Assembly: GCF_026210795.1 (NCBI RefSeq)
Contig: NC_089435.1
Location: 2,604,001 to 2,668,000, forward strand
Reading direction: 5' to 3'
From: Rhizophagus irregularis
Taxonomy: Eukaryota > Glomeromycota > Glomeromycetes > Glomerales > Glomeraceae
DNA length: 64,000 nt
The position numbers and the translations under genes were made by a program. Under the pieces are notes generated by a model, which saw nothing but the letters and a program-made list of their open reading frames with translations, had not been told where the DNA came from and made no database searches. Below, one piece after another: positions 12,264 to 25,002 of the stretch. Position 1 is the stretch's first letter; each line of letters begins with the position of its first letter.

Positions 12264-15200
12264 ATGCGTCCATCAACATTCCAACATGATGAAAAAAAGA
12301 AGTTCCAAATTAAAATTAGTCAAGATGGTGAATTCGCTATGACTTTTGATGCAGGTAAAGACATTGCAGCCTCTAATTTTTGTTAACATTCCTTTAAATA
12401 TTGTACTTAATAAATCAATTATTATTTTTCAGAAAATCTTCGTATCAAAATTTATAGGAATACCGATTTTCGTCAGTTCACATATTCAAAGTACTCCAAT
12501 AAAAACCCCAACAATATTCCTGATAGTGATATAATTGATGAAGTAATAGTTAATTTCGTAATAAGTAATGATTTAAATATTATTAAGATTTACAACGACC
12601 CGCGTTATGAAGAACCACAAGATAATCACGAAAACAATCGAAACGGATCAAATGAATCCAATCAATATAGGTGGTCATTCGATATATCAAGTTTACAAAT
12701 TTGTGATGGTAACAAATATATCTTTGTAGCAATATCCTACATAGATCTTGAAAATGATATGAAAGGTAAAGAAAGAATAAATATTAATGAAACAATTAGA
12801 GATACTAAAAATGAATATAAGAACAATAATGTGATAAATAAGGAATTAATTAAAAAAGCTAAAGCCTCATCTTATATTGAATATAATGTAAATAACAATG
12901 TTGTTATTAATGCTGATGGCATGGATGATTCAAATTCTTCTCGGAGAAAAACCATCATTTATTGTTTTAAGTTGAACAAAAATTATAGTTTAGATAATGA
13001 TTATATCCCGACTTGTTGCTCTTGTAATTATGTTTCAGGTATTCCAAAATTCATCAATAATGAAAAGATTGATCATTCAGAAATTTCAAATGATCAAGAC
13101 CGTATCTTAAAAAGATTTATATTATTAAATTTTAATGGAATATATAATTTTGAGTATAATCATCAAGATAGAAGTTTTGATTTAAATGAGAGATTTGATT
13201 ATCCGAAAAGTTTCGAGGATGAATTGAATAATTGGCATACAAATAAGTTAACGGATTGTATGAATCGACTTTTATCATGTCTTACCAATAAGAATTTTTT
13301 GGTCGAAAAATATAAAGATAAAGTACAAGTAATTGAAGGTAAATATTGATTATAAACTTTTTTTGTTAAAAAATCTTTTGTACAATAATATTAATTATTA
13401 TGTATTACTTCAAAACTTACAGTTTATGATTTGGCAGAAATGAAATTAGAAACTGCTGCAAAAATAGTTAAAAATAAGGATAGGCGTATGAAAAAATACG
13501 ATAATAAAAATGATTTTACAATAAGTAAAAACAAATTACAATTATGTTACACTCGAGGTTTTCATTCTATTAAGTAAGTAATAATATAAGGAATCTTTTG
13601 TAAGTTATATATATATATATACTTACTATATTTATAACTTATACTCGCTAACTTTTTGAAATTTCATTTCACAGATTATATTTAGTTGAAAACGGTTTGC
13701 AAATTGCGGCAAAAAATTTTGAAGATAAAATAGAAAAAATAAACTTATTAGAATTCATTAATAATGATGAAACATTACTTATAATTGGAAATGATAAAGA
13801 AAAAAACCCGAAAGCTATAACTTGGGATTTATTTAATACTGGTAAAGTTGATTCAATATCGTTAAAAGATCTTGGCATCTGTTGTCTAGCTAGAACTTCG
13901 GGAAATGTTTTACATGTTGATAATAAAGGAAAAGTAAGATCGATTCTTAATATTATTGAAAAAAGGAAACCGCGTAAAGATATCGGAACAGAGGGAAAAA
14001 TAAGGACAATAACTGAGGATAAATTAGAAGAATATGATGAACATTTTGAACAGTCAATAGTCGATGGCAAAGTACCTTGGGTAAAGAATAGTTGTAAACC
14101 TTATCCTTTTTGCCTTTATGATAATGAAGAAGGAACACATTTCAAAGAGCCAATAGTCTGTGGTAAAGAACCTTGGGTAATGGATAGTTATAAAACTTAT
14201 TCTTTTTGCCTTTATGATAATGAAGGAGAAACTATAGAACTAATAGTTGGCAGATCTACTGTTCAAATTTGGCATCAAATTCGTCCTAATTCGGGCTTTA
14301 ATGAGGATGATTGTCCTAACAAAGGGAACCCATTTCTTGAATATATTTGGACAAATGGTGTTCCATTAGATCAAGAATATGATACTCAGTTTGACACGAG
14401 ATTACATATTAAAAAGATTGATTATGGTTGCAAATATTTTAACCTGGAAGTTTACTGGGAAGAGAAAGGACTAACGAAACCTAAGAGCAGAACGATCCAA
14501 TGGAACGATATTGTTGAAAAAGTAAATGCAGTAAGATCTGCGTGTAAAGCATTGGAGCACCTGAATAAACGTAAAAGATATCTTTCAAATTTTCCTCAAA
14601 AGCATTGTGTAAGTTGACTTAAATTATATATGTATTCATTTCTACTTTAAAATTAAACATTTATTTTTAATATTTTTTAAAGTATGAAGAGATGGTTAAT
14701 TACATTAATCATATAATATGGAGATTTATTGATCATGACCCTGATCAATATAGATTGTTGGACGTCAGGCATAATGTTATGAAAAATCTAATTCTTGGCG
14801 ATTGTGATCATTTGATTAAGTACATTTTATTTGGAAACGATGAGGATAATTGCCCCGTTTGTGATCAATGTTGTAACAGAGGGAAAATGAAACAAAAAGA
14901 GAAGTTTGTAATCAAACATGTACCAAGAAGTATAATATGGAAAAAGGATCAATGCTTTGTAAACGATGATGATCTTGATCCTTTTGATAGAGATAATAAC
15001 TCCAAATCTAGGAAAACGGTACCTACTAATGATCTGGAATTAGCAATTTATCATTGTAAAGGTACGCACACTTTATTAATATAACATCAAGTTAATGTAT
15101 AATTCTAATTCATAATTACCTCATACTGTAGGGCGTGAACTCAAAGATACGATGATTGTAGCGTATCTTTTAGAATATTATACGAGCCATGCAATAGAAT

Positions 15201-17344
15201 ATGCAGGTTGGATGACTACTGTTTCTAAGGCTCTTCCCTTTTTATATAAGTATAATTACGGTTAGTTTTATTTTATTTGATAACAAACTTTATAAAAGAA
15301 TGATTTCCAAATATAATGAATCTTTTCTCTATAACAGATGATTATGTTAGAAAATTATTTCGTAAAGAATGTTTTGCAGACCAAGATCATTTTTCGGCAC
15401 AAGATCCTTATGAAATTATTCCAAGAGGATTTACATCGGGACATTTTCGTGAAAAGAATTTTATGGCATTTAGACCTAAGGACAGATTGCAGTCAGATAA
15501 AGATAATGCTTTTACTCTAAAAACGAACAAATTTATTAGAACGATGAAAAAGTTACTCAAGTTCTTCGAGAATGATCGTGTGAGAAAGATACTTGAATTC
15601 TTTAGTAATGATCACGAGAAACCACCAATAGCCTTGCGTGTAGTACCCCTTCCCGGATTCACTGTACATGAAATCAACAAAAGATTTAAAAACAAAAGCA
15701 AAATAGAAATTAAAATAGAAAGTAAAAAAACTGCTGCAGATTATGATATCTGGAAAACTTTGTTGTATATTCTCTGGTTTACATTCGTTCCCCGGTGGTA
15801 CAAAATTGGTAAATCTGAACACCACTTATTAAGTCCCTTTTCACGGGTTACTAAGTATGAGGATAATGATGACATGTATGATAATCCAGCTACAGAAGCT
15901 GTTATCGATTTTCGTTGGCGAAATACAAGAACCTTTTTTATACTTCTCTTTCTTCGATTTATTATTTTTGCTGTTTGTTTTATATTTGTTAGTTGGGCAT
16001 ATATAACTCATCAAGCTACGGAACCAAAATTTCAAACTTTTTTGCTGGTCCTAATTATTTTATTCTATTATTTAGCACTTTATTTATTAGTAACCGAAAT
16101 TATTCAATTTTTTCATCATGGTTATAAAGAATATCTTGGTACAATTTTTAATTATTTCGATTTGTTTTCAATTATTCTTCCAGCAATTGTAATGTATTAT
16201 ATGCTTGCCCATTTTAAATTTTCTGATGGATTTGGAAGTATTGGTGAAGTTGATCGTGGATTAATTGTTGGGATATCTATGTCAATTTTTATAATGTGGA
16301 TCGAATTTGTGAGTACTAAAAATTTTATACATAATTCGCTTATTAATTTACTTATTAACATTTATTCTATATAATTTTAGATTTTATACCTTCGCTTAAT
16401 TTCATGTAAGAATATCTTTAAAGATTTTCACTCATTTACAGTATAATAACTAATATTAATTTATATTATAATTAATTAGATATTGCCATCTACATTTACT
16501 ATGTTATGATTATCGTCAAAACTGTATTTCCATTTATTTTGTTTTTCATGATTGTTATAGTTGCGTTTGCACACACCATGTATGTAAAAAATATTTTTCT
16601 TTTCTATTTTAACCATATAAAATAATAATATTAATATGATTATTTATTATAATTAAAAAATTATTACAGGTTCATTTTGCTTAAAAATCGAGAAATTATT
16701 GAGTTTAAAGCAAGCACATTTAGCGGAAATGTTACAAATAATGTAACACATGAAAATATCAATATCAAAATTAAATCTGAATTCGATGATAAGGATAATC
16801 CATTTTCTGAATTTTTAACTTCTATAGAAGCCGCATACTTTTGGACCGCTGGTAATTGGGTTCAAAGAGATATGTTTGACTTTTGGGCGGTAGATTTATT
16901 TAGTATAATCGCTAGCATTCTATTTGTGACCATTTTACAAAATATGTTTATTGCTTTAATGAGGTAAGTAAAAAAAAATTTCAAAAACTTATTGTAAAAT
17001 TAAAATTTTAACCCATTTTCTTTTCCTCTTTTTTTAGTGGTGTATATGAAAGAGCAGCAAACAAAGGTAGACAAGCTTTATTAAGATTTAGAGCGAGACA
17101 AATAGCGGATTATGAAGCATTACATCATATTCATATTTGGCCTCGCGAACCGGATCCAAAATATATTTATTATATTGGTAAATCAAAAAATTTTGAAGAA
17201 TGGAGTAATAAAAGAGAACAATGTGTTATTTATAAAGATTTTGAAGAAAAATCTACGTATATAAAACATAATTTTCAAGAAACTGATTATGATGGTAATT
17301 CTATATGGAAGTACAATAAGTCCAATACTAAAAAAATGTTATAA
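12264..17344 (+). CDS. Ion-transport-domain (TRP-like) cation channel, 1428 aa, 11 exons
   Basis: Exons 12264-12354, 12433-13338, 13423-13573, 13675-14608, 14683-15061, 15132-15260, 15338-16308, 16381-16405, 16480-16579, 16670-16963 and 17038-17344 join in a single phase. The first ~1000 residues are soluble, with WD-like pieces (TWDLFNTGK, IELIVGRSTVQIWHQI) and a tandem duplication near 14050-14225. Six hydrophobic segments follow from about residue 1060: FFILLFLRFIIFAVCFIF, FLLVLIILFYYLALYLLV, NYFDLFSIILPAIVMYYML, LIVGISMSIFIMWIEF, FPFILFFMIVIVAFAHTM, and after a pore-like loop (FWTAGNWVQRDM) WAVDLFSIIASILFVTILQ ending NMFIALMSGVYERA, the classic S6 end of TRP/polycystin-type channels. The C-tail is basic and cytosolic. 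The predicted role is a cation, perhaps calcium, channel in a fungal membrane; ion and gating are unknown. A degraded copy lies at 30920-32105. Confidence 0.88.
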
Positions 17345-17606
17345 CAGATAATATATAGTTTTTAATTTAGTATATAAATTTATTAATCTATTTGTAATTT
17401 TATTATTATTTTTCAAAATTTTAATTTTAAAATACATTTATAACTATTTTACGTCGATTATAGGTTTAATTATAAATAAATATTAAAATCATTTTTTATA
17501 TATGTATTTTCATAATCCTTTCATATCGAATTGATTTACTGCCGACTTTTACTGCACGTAGTAAAAATTCTAGATAATTTTTTTTGAGATTCGTGTAAGT
17601 TATTTT

Positions 17607-17914
17607 GCTATTATCTCGTGATCTCGTGATCTCGTGATTCAATTTCGAACTAACTTTTTATTGTTTTATAGCTCTACAAAATAAAAAGATCACCGAAATT
17701 AGACCAATAGATCGTGAATGATGACTGATATTTCGAATCTGATATGTTCCGAAAAAAATCGTTTTTACGATTATCTCACGGTCTATTGGTCCAATTTTGG
17801 CGATCTTTTTTTTATTTATTTATTTATTTTATTACTTCTTTTTTTTTATTTTGTAGAGCTTATACGACAAAAAAAGTTAATCGAAATTGAATCACGGGAT
17901 CACGAGATAATCGC
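17607..17914. mobile_element. Foldback (MITE-like) insertion downstream of the channel gene
   Basis: Left arm 17607-17717 and right arm 17776-17914 are inverted copies. They share, in mirrored order, attatctcgtgatc, gattcaatttcga, agctctacaaaataaa and gaccaatag. The right arm has an extra T-rich stretch. The degraded duplicate of this flank at 31480-31530 lacks the palindrome, which supports a later insertion here. The exact ends and target duplication were not resolved. Confidence 0.6.
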
Positions 17915-18223
17915 AAAGCTGATTTTTTATTTGCCCTAGTGATTATAGTGATTTGTCGAATCACGAATTAATTGTAATAATATTTATTTTCAAAAAAAAA
18001 AATCTAATATAATCATGTTTTAAACAGCATTCAAGTAACTTATCTCATTAGCCATTCTAATCTTTTTCTTGCTATCATTGACTGTATTTGTGAAAAATGC
18101 TTTGCAATATAGAATAAGTTACATGATTAAGAGTAAGTGTGAGGTGCAAACAACTCTCCTAAATTATATTCATTAATAATTTTGAATTATTTCTTACTTT
18201 AGATTTGGGAATAGGGATGGAAA

Positions 18224-18443
18224 AGGACCCCGAGCTATACATAAAAAGGTAGGGTAAGGTTTGCGTAGAATTGACCAAAATAATCATGTAGATCTTTCCT
18301 TTTATAGATGATTCCGGCCGGAATTTATTTCCTTTTTTAGACGCTGACTGGTATTATCATAATCCGGCCCTGAAAAATGTGTAGAGCTAATAGTAATTTT
18401 TTTTTGGCTGCACCTTACCTCTGTATATATAGCTCGGGGTCCT
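18224..18443. mobile_element. Nested 220-bp hAT-like element (AGGACCCCGAG ends)
   Basis: Inverted termini aggaccccgagctata ... tatagctcggggtcct lie between exact 8-bp repeats gatggaaa (18216-18223 and 18444-18451), so it inserted into the left end of the 18212-18893 element. A relative in opposite orientation lies at 54005-54186 and shares the internal words ttactattagctctac and cagggccgg. It has no ORF. Confidence 0.75.
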
Positions 18444-18488
18444 GATGGAAATGACTCGCTCGGTCTGCCGGTTCCGAACCGATACTAT

Positions 18489-18712
18489 TACAGCAAATTT
18501 CAAAATATACGGGACACTTGAGAAATTTGATTGTCGGGTTGTCGGGTAGCCGGGTTACTCAGCAGTAAGTTGTTTATTAGAAAAGTATAAATAACACGTG
18601 ACGAGTATAATGAATAGTAGTATATCAGATTATATAATAACCTACTGCCGGCTACCCGACAACCCGACAATCAAATTTCTCAAGTGTCCCGTATATTTTA
18701 AAATTTGCTGTA
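18489..18712. mobile_element. Palindromic element with 65-bp arms
   Basis: Arms 18489-18553 and 18648-18712 are almost perfect inverted copies: each reads tacagcaaatt, gggacacttgag, gattgtcgggttgtcgggta and gccgg from the outside in. The ~94-bp spacer is A+T-rich. It sits inside the 18212-18893 element. No target duplication was found, so the transposon class is open. Confidence 0.7.
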
Positions 18713-19007
18713 AAAAACCGAGTCGAGCCGACTTGGTCACTTGGACGGTTAGACCCTGAAAAACTCATAATCGGTTTTTGTCAGTTCAGTCTGGATCTGA
18801 GTCAGTACATATGAAATTCATCAAACCGATTTGGGACCGAAGTACCAAACGGACCGACTCAAGCCGCTCAACCGGAACTTTTCCCCATCCCTATTTGGGA
18901 AACCTCAAAAATGTTTGCGATGAGTTTCATCAGCTTTTCGTGTTGAACGTGCGACAACGTGACTTTTTATAAAATAAATTATAATTTTAGATCTCACCAT
19001 TAATCCA

Positions 19008-19143
19008 CCCTATAAAAAAAGAATATCCGAAAATACCCGGAAAATGTCCAAGAGGGCTCTCCAGAAAGTGTCCGGATATTACAATTTTCCAGACATTTTC
19101 CGGACACCTGGACATTTCCGGACATCCTTTTTTTTATAAGGGG
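19008..19143. repeat. Small inverted-repeat element
   Basis: The two ends are mirrored: a ctataaaaaaag-type left end faces ctttttttataag on the right, followed inward by gtccgg/ccggac words. The middle repeats the word tccgga. Length is about 136 bp; no target duplication was seen. Confidence 0.45.
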
Positions 19144-19169
19144 ATTATAGGACGGAGTTAAGTTACTTG

Positions 19170-19365
19170 TTACAGCTGTTTTCATAAGACCTGGGACAAA
19201 CTAAATTTTTGAACCCGATCCGCCGATCCGGTATTTTTAGCTGGGCACGTGATCCTGATTTGATAGTTTGATTTGTAAAATAAATAACAACTGAACCGGA
19301 TCAGTGGGTTCGGCGGTCGGGTTCAAAAATTTATTTTGTCCCAGGTCTTATGAAAATAGCTGTAA
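19170..19365. mobile_element. Foldback element, ~62-bp arms, with an empty site elsewhere in the window
   Basis: The arms begin ttacagct, then ttttcataagacctggga, then aaatttttgaaccc, and are mirrored at 19303-19365. The flanking DNA is duplicated at 29014-29130, where the left and right flanks are directly joined without the palindrome. No direct target duplication is visible; the word aataacacc is repeated on the right side only. Confidence 0.6.
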
Positions 19366-20431
19366 TAACACCAATAACACCGCCGTCAGAATTACTCCTC
19401 GCTATCCAAGGACTGGTAAGGCATTCAATCAATCAACTCTTAAATTAAGGATGAAATATTTTTATACATACCGATATATTATTTATTTATTTTGTATAAT
19501 AATAGCAGCAATAATGTATTGCACGAATAAAAAATCAATCTTTTTTGCATGCATTTCGTTTCGCCAAGTTTATAACAATACTAATAATTTTGATTCAAGA
19601 TTTGTGTAACAAATATTTCAGATCAGATGGATTTTCCCTTTTGGTATTTTAGATACGTACTTTACTTTTATAATCCATTATTACACACGCGGTAGTAACT
19701 TTGCGTATAACGCTAAATTTATTTTTATTTCCCTTTAAAACGATTATATTAAATTAAACGTAGAAATAAATAACGAGACAATTAGCAAAACCAAGTGAAT
19801 GTTAAATAAAGACGCATTAAATAATGTATTATTAGCAATGAAAAATACGCTATTAAAATTTTTTTTTTCTTTTATTTTTTTTTTATATAAAAAAAAATCA
19901 TTTAAAATTCTAATCAATTTAAAATTTTTTGACCGGTACAAATGATGTTTATAAAATTGTGGAAGATACATTTTTTAATTTAAAATATAATGTTTTTGAA
20001 TTTTATCGGTTTTTTAGGCTTTGTAGTAGTAAGAGGAAGTAACCCTGACCTGTCCGGAAACTGAAATGAATATTCAGGCATATTTTATTTTCAAACTTAA
20101 TTACTTTAAACATAATAATCTACAATTGTACTTTATTTAAGCTTGAAAAGTTTAACTCATTATTTCTCACGTAATTTCGTAATTTTGTTAAAAATAAATC
20201 TGTCATAAAATCCAATATAATAAATTACTGATATAATGGTGTAGTTAGCCGAAAAATAATTATTATCGTTATAGAAAATACAAGATATAATAGTGAGTAA
20301 TATTTGGAGTAAAAAGAAAAGAAAAAGTATTAGAGCTCGAGTGCTATCTTTCTATTGATTATGTAATATATTATGAAGTTTCCATTTTAAATTTTTCCGG
20401 CCATCGGAATTAATTTTACAAAATTTAGAAT

Positions 20432-23138
20432 TAGGGATGGTAAATTACTGTAATTTATGAAATTTATTGTTACGTTACGGTGATTTTCTATAAGTTACGT
20501 TACGTTACACTATTTTATTGTAACATTCAATTTGATATAAATTAAAGATGATCAAAGATAATCAATTTTTAAAAAAATGCTGAAACAAAGATATTCTTTC
20601 TGGTCAGAGTTTGAAGAAACAATAGATTCCAATGAAAAAAATGATATAAATGCATATATTGTAATTCTAAATGGGCAAAAAACGCGACAAGATTACAAGA
20701 ACATCTTAATACTTGTCTTGCAAGGAAAATTACAATGGAATCCATCGTATCTGAACCTGAACCTACTGTAAACCAAACTAATAAACGTAAACAAGCTACT
20801 TTAAATCACTATATACCTTCTTTTACAAAACAAGATCAGGAAGAATTAGAATCATTATTAGTTCGTGCATTTTGCAGTACTGGAATTCCTTTTAATGTAA
20901 TAGAAAATGTTGATTTTCAAGCATTTTTACAAAAGCATGTTTTTCATTTCACATTCCATCACATCACACATTATCTGGTAATTTACTAAATAAAGAATAT
21001 AAAGATTTGAAAAAATTAGTCCGAAATTTTTTTAATGAAACACCATATTTTTGTATAACTAGTGATGGATGGTCAAATGTAAATAAAGCTCCAATAGTTA
21101 ATTTCATGATAACCACTCAAAAACCTATTTTTTATAAATCAGTATATACAAAAGAAGAGCATCATACTGGGGAAAATATAGCCAAAGGTATAGAAGAATG
21201 TGTGATATCAATTGGAATTGACAAATTTACGGCTGTAATAACTGATAATGCTAATAATATGAAATCAGCATGGAGAATACTTAAAGAAAAGTATGCTGAT
21301 AAGATTTTTCTTGGATGTTGGGCACATGGAATTAATTTGTGGGTAAAAGATATAATGAAACACAAATGGGCTAATGATATCTTAGAAAAAGCGAAACGAT
21401 TGGCTTTATATTTTCGTAATCACCAAATTCCATTAGCTACACTTCGGAGAATACAAAAAGAAAAGTATGGATATTAAGTTGCTTTAACATTAACTGTTGA
21501 AACAAGATGGATGTCAGTGTTTGAGTGTTTAGATCATATTTTGAAAACAAAAATTGCAATGAGAGCATTGTTGGCGGAAGAAAATATTATTTTAAATCAA
21601 GAAATTAAAAATTACATTATTGATGATTGTTTTTGGGAAGAACATAAAAATCTTCGTGATTTTTTGGAACTGTTTATAAATTTTATACGAAAATTAGAAG
21701 GAAACGAACCTTATCTTTCATCAGCTTTTGTTACATTACGAGATATTGAAATTATATATATATATTATAATCCTTTTATAATGTATTACATTAAACATAT
21801 GATTACATTTAACATCTATACGATAACATTTTATTAAATAATAAAATTCCAAATGATTTAGTTGAATATTCAATAGATAGAGCTAAATATCGGTGGGACA
21901 ACTTTTTATATAATCCTGCGGTTATTATTGCATATAGATTAGATCCTAGATTTAATGGAGAACTAGTAAATAGTGGTAATTGGCATGATATTATAGAAGA
22001 AGAAATTATACGTATTGCCGGAAAAGAGAATGAAGTTGGGTATTAATTGAATTAAGTGAATATATAGGAAGACACGGAGGATTTGCTAAAAAAATTTGTG
22101 GAGTGGTTTAAATCAAATGCCAATTAATTGGTGGAATTTATTAAAGTCAAGATACCCACTACTTAGTTCGGTTGCAATTAAAGTTTTATCAATTCCGGCT
22201 TCTTCAGCAGCAAGTGAAAGAAATTGGTCTACATATAATTTTAAATAGAATGGTTATTGATCGAGCAGAAAAATTAGTATATATATATTGGAATATTAGA
22301 ATTCTTCGAGAATTGGAAGTGCCACTTACGGTCAAAGAATTAATTAAAAGTGGCGTGAAAATGAGTGATTTAGAATCAGATGACGAAAAGTTAGGTGAAG
22401 AATCAGATAAAGAACTGGAAGGTGACATTGATAGCAATTTCGAAACTTTAACAGAATATGAAGAAAATGAGTTTGATTTAGATTTAGATGATTGATATGT
22501 ATTTCTTACGATTTAAAAATAAATGATTATGCAATCAGCGGTTCGTTGCCATTTCTATAAATTTAAAGAAAAACGTTAGTACTGTTTTATAGTACTGTTT
22601 TATTAAGTAAATGCTGACGTTCCCTCATACTCACTCATTTTGCCTTTTAAACAGTTTCCCAAAGCTCTGTTTTCCTACGAATAGAAGAAGAATATTACTA
22701 ATGGTTCATTAAGTAAATGCTGACGTTCTTCCTCATACTACTAACCCATTTCGTCTTTTAATTAGTTTTCTAAAACTCCGTTTCCAACAAAATTTAAAAA
22801 ATATTAGAACTGTTTCAGCTCTTTAAGTAAATTCTAGTGTTCCTTCTTGGTCTTACAAATAGTTTCTCTATTCCGATCCCATTAAAAAAAAAAAAATTTT
22901 TATTAATCGGTCACACCAAAAAAATAATTATGTAATTAAACTGCGCCCAATTTTTTTTTTATGCAAATCTTTCATATAAATTATATAACTCGGCCAAAAT
23001 TAGTTTTTAACTGAGTAATGCTGGCCGAATCAGCTTAATTCTGGTAAACATATAGATGTAATGTTACATCAAGTCTATGTAACTTACAACGTAAGTTAAA
23101 TAATGTAATGTAACGTAACGTAACATTTAGCATCCCTA
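20432..23138 (+). mobile_element. Full-length hAT-superfamily DNA transposon, 2.7 kb (decayed)
   Basis: The ends tagggatggtaaa ... tttagcatccctа-type (one mismatch between the ends) are flanked by exact 8-bp duplications tttagaat (20424-20431 and 23139-23146). Subterminal tandem words gttacgttac (20470-20530) and gtaacgtaac (23100-23125) occur at both ends, as expected of transposase-binding sites. The interior carries a hAT transposase remnant, listed separately. This copy could have been an autonomous source for the TAGGGATGG elements at 18212, 29787 and 58349, though their subterminal words differ from it. Confidence 0.88.
20577..22495 (+). pseudogene. hAT transposase with BED finger, broken by frameshifts and stops
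   Basis: The coding remnant is spread over several frames. Near 20650-20720 a BED-type finger reads CIYCNSKWAKNATRLQEHLN plus TC (CxxC ... H ... C), but its upstream half lies in another frame. Then come the N-terminal helical part (20735-20989) and the catalytic region ITSDGWSNVNKAPIVNFM with a first Asp, AVITDNANNMKSAWR, and GCWAHGINLWVKDIM with a C..H motif (21007-21474). After a stop the text continues (TVETRWMSVFECLDHILK, 21487 on). The hAT C-terminal dimerisation block is seen as SSAASERNWSTYNFK near 22200, followed by another stop. At least four lesions make it inactive. It would have catalysed cut-and-paste transposition of the surrounding element. Confidence 0.85.
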
Positions 23139-23345
23139 TTTAGAATACGGAAATGATGATCAAACGAATGTGTATCATTCTTCGCTATTGTAACTCCGAA
23201 AATGGCGTAAATGCATATCATTTACATTTTAGTATAAATTTATTTCCAGTAATTAGTTTATCTAATAAATTTAGATACTGAATATATATTCAGTATAGTT
23301 AGAAAATTATTTTGTAGGTAATTAAATTCTACTTATATATTAAAT

Positions 23346-25002
23346 ATGACTAAAAATTTAAAAATGACGGAAAATACCAATTTACGTACTTTAAATGAAT
23401 GTGAACAAGAAGTAGTACCTGAACGACATTATGGTTTTTGCACTGATTGTAAACAACCAAAAACCTATTATGATTGGTGCAAAAATTGCAGTAGGAGAGG
23501 ATTTGAACATGATTTTAATAAATGGACTAGTGGAAATAAATATATTGACAAGTTTATTCAAGAGACTCAGCAAAAAGCAAGATGTGAACCTGAAGTTATA
23601 GAATGGATTCCTTATAATAAATTAAGAAATATTAAATATCTTACTAAAGGTGGTTTTAGTACTATTTATAGAGCTATTTGGTTGGATGCAATAGACAAAC
23701 CAGGGTGGGGTAATGAATTCCAAATATGTAATCAAGATTCCGGTCATCTTCATCGTCTTAATGAAAATGATTATGAAATTGCAAAAGAAAAAGACGTCAA
23801 GTCACCTCTTAATAAAAATGAAGTGAAAGGACGTCGTGTAATATTAAAAAGTCTAAATGATTCTTCAAATATTAATGATGATTTCTTAAATGAAGTAAGT
23901 TATTTTAAAACATTACGCATTTGTTCATATAAACAACATTACTATTTGTATTTCTTTCAAATTTTAGTGGAGAAATTGTTTACGGTGTATCAATTCAGCT
24001 TATGAAAGTGACACTTATCTAATTACACGCATATTTGGAATAACTCAAGATCCAGAAACATCGAATTACATGATAGTAATGAAATCAATAAATAGAGGAA
24101 ATCTAAGATCTAATTTACTAGTAAAAAAATATAACCAATTTGAAAAATATAGAAATTTAATGGGTATTGCGATATCACTTTTAACTTTACACAAGTGTAA
24201 TTTAGTTCATGGTGATTTTCATAGTGGAAACATACTTTTAAATAGTAGGGATACCAATTATTTAAGTGATTTTGGATTAAGCAGACCAGTAAATCAAACT
24301 ATTAATTCAAATGAAATTTTTGGAGTAATTCCTTACATGGCTCCAGAAATTTTACGTGGAAAACCATATACTAAAGCCGCCGACATTTATTCTTTCGGAA
24401 TCATTATGTGGGAATTTACATCAGGGATTCCTGCTTTTAATGATAGATCTCATGATTTTGACCTTTCTTTAGATATTTGTAGAGGATTGAGACCGAAAAT
24501 TGTTGAAGGTACATTGCCGGTGTACGTAAGACTAATGAAGAGATGTTGGGATTCTGATCCTAATAAAAGACCAACAACTGATGAATTAGTTGAAATCCTT
24601 TCTTGTTGGTATGATTATTATCCAAAACCTGGGCTTCATGATAGGATACCTGTTCCTAGTAAGTTAAAAAAATTTCAAACAATTCATATAATTTTTACTT
24701 TTATTGCAAGTAGTTTATTATATCTAATTTTATATATTTAAATTTTTTAGTCAATGAACCTACTACTAAAAGTCATCCATCATCTTGTTATACAAGCAGA
24801 AAAATTGATTATTCTGCAAAGCTAGACGGAATTTTAAATCAAGAAGAATTAAGCTCTAAGTTTGTGATAGACGAAGAAAGAAATTATAATAATGAACCTA
24901 TATTAAGTGAAAGTCTAGGTATAAAACTTGTAACTAATTTTCTTGTTTTATTTACAAGCATAAATTTAATTTATTTGTTTGTTAGAAAACTGTAAGATTT
25001 GA
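23346..25002 (+). CDS. TKL-type protein kinase with N-terminal CxxC module, 474 aa
   Basis: Exons 23346-23894, 23968-24658, 24751-24918 and 24986-25002 join in phase. Residues 25-45 hold FCTDCKQPKTYYDWCKNC, a likely zinc-binding pair typical of the expanded kinase family in Rhizophagus-like fungi. The kinase domain follows: glycine loop KGGFSTIYRA, lysine in VILKSL, catalytic loop HGDFHSGNILLN (HGD in place of HRD, Asp kept), DFGLSRP, PYMAPEILRGKPYTKAADIY and the helix RLMKRCWDSDPNKRP. It is probably an active cytosolic Ser/Thr or dual-specificity kinase; its substrate is unknown. The C-tail is short and ends in ENCKI. It lies just outside the hAT element. A frameshifted paralogue is at 40377-42000 with the same exon layout. 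Confidence 0.88.

Larger units (their letters stand above)
18212..18893. mobile_element. Non-autonomous hAT-type element (TAGGGATGG family), 682 bp
   Basis: Terminal inverted repeats tagggatgg ... ccatcccta are flanked by exact 8-bp direct repeats tttgggaa (18204-18211 and 18894-18901), the target-duplication length of hAT transposons. The related duplicated locus near 32065 reads as an unoccupied site (ttggaatctcaaa). The element is swollen by two further insertions (18224-18443 and the palindrome 18489-18712). The remaining interior is rich in short accg/cggt words. It has no coding capacity. Confidence 0.8.

Noticed and set aside
19304-19609. ORF of 101 codons
   Set aside because: Its first part is the right arm of the foldback element; the rest is low-complexity and shows no motif.
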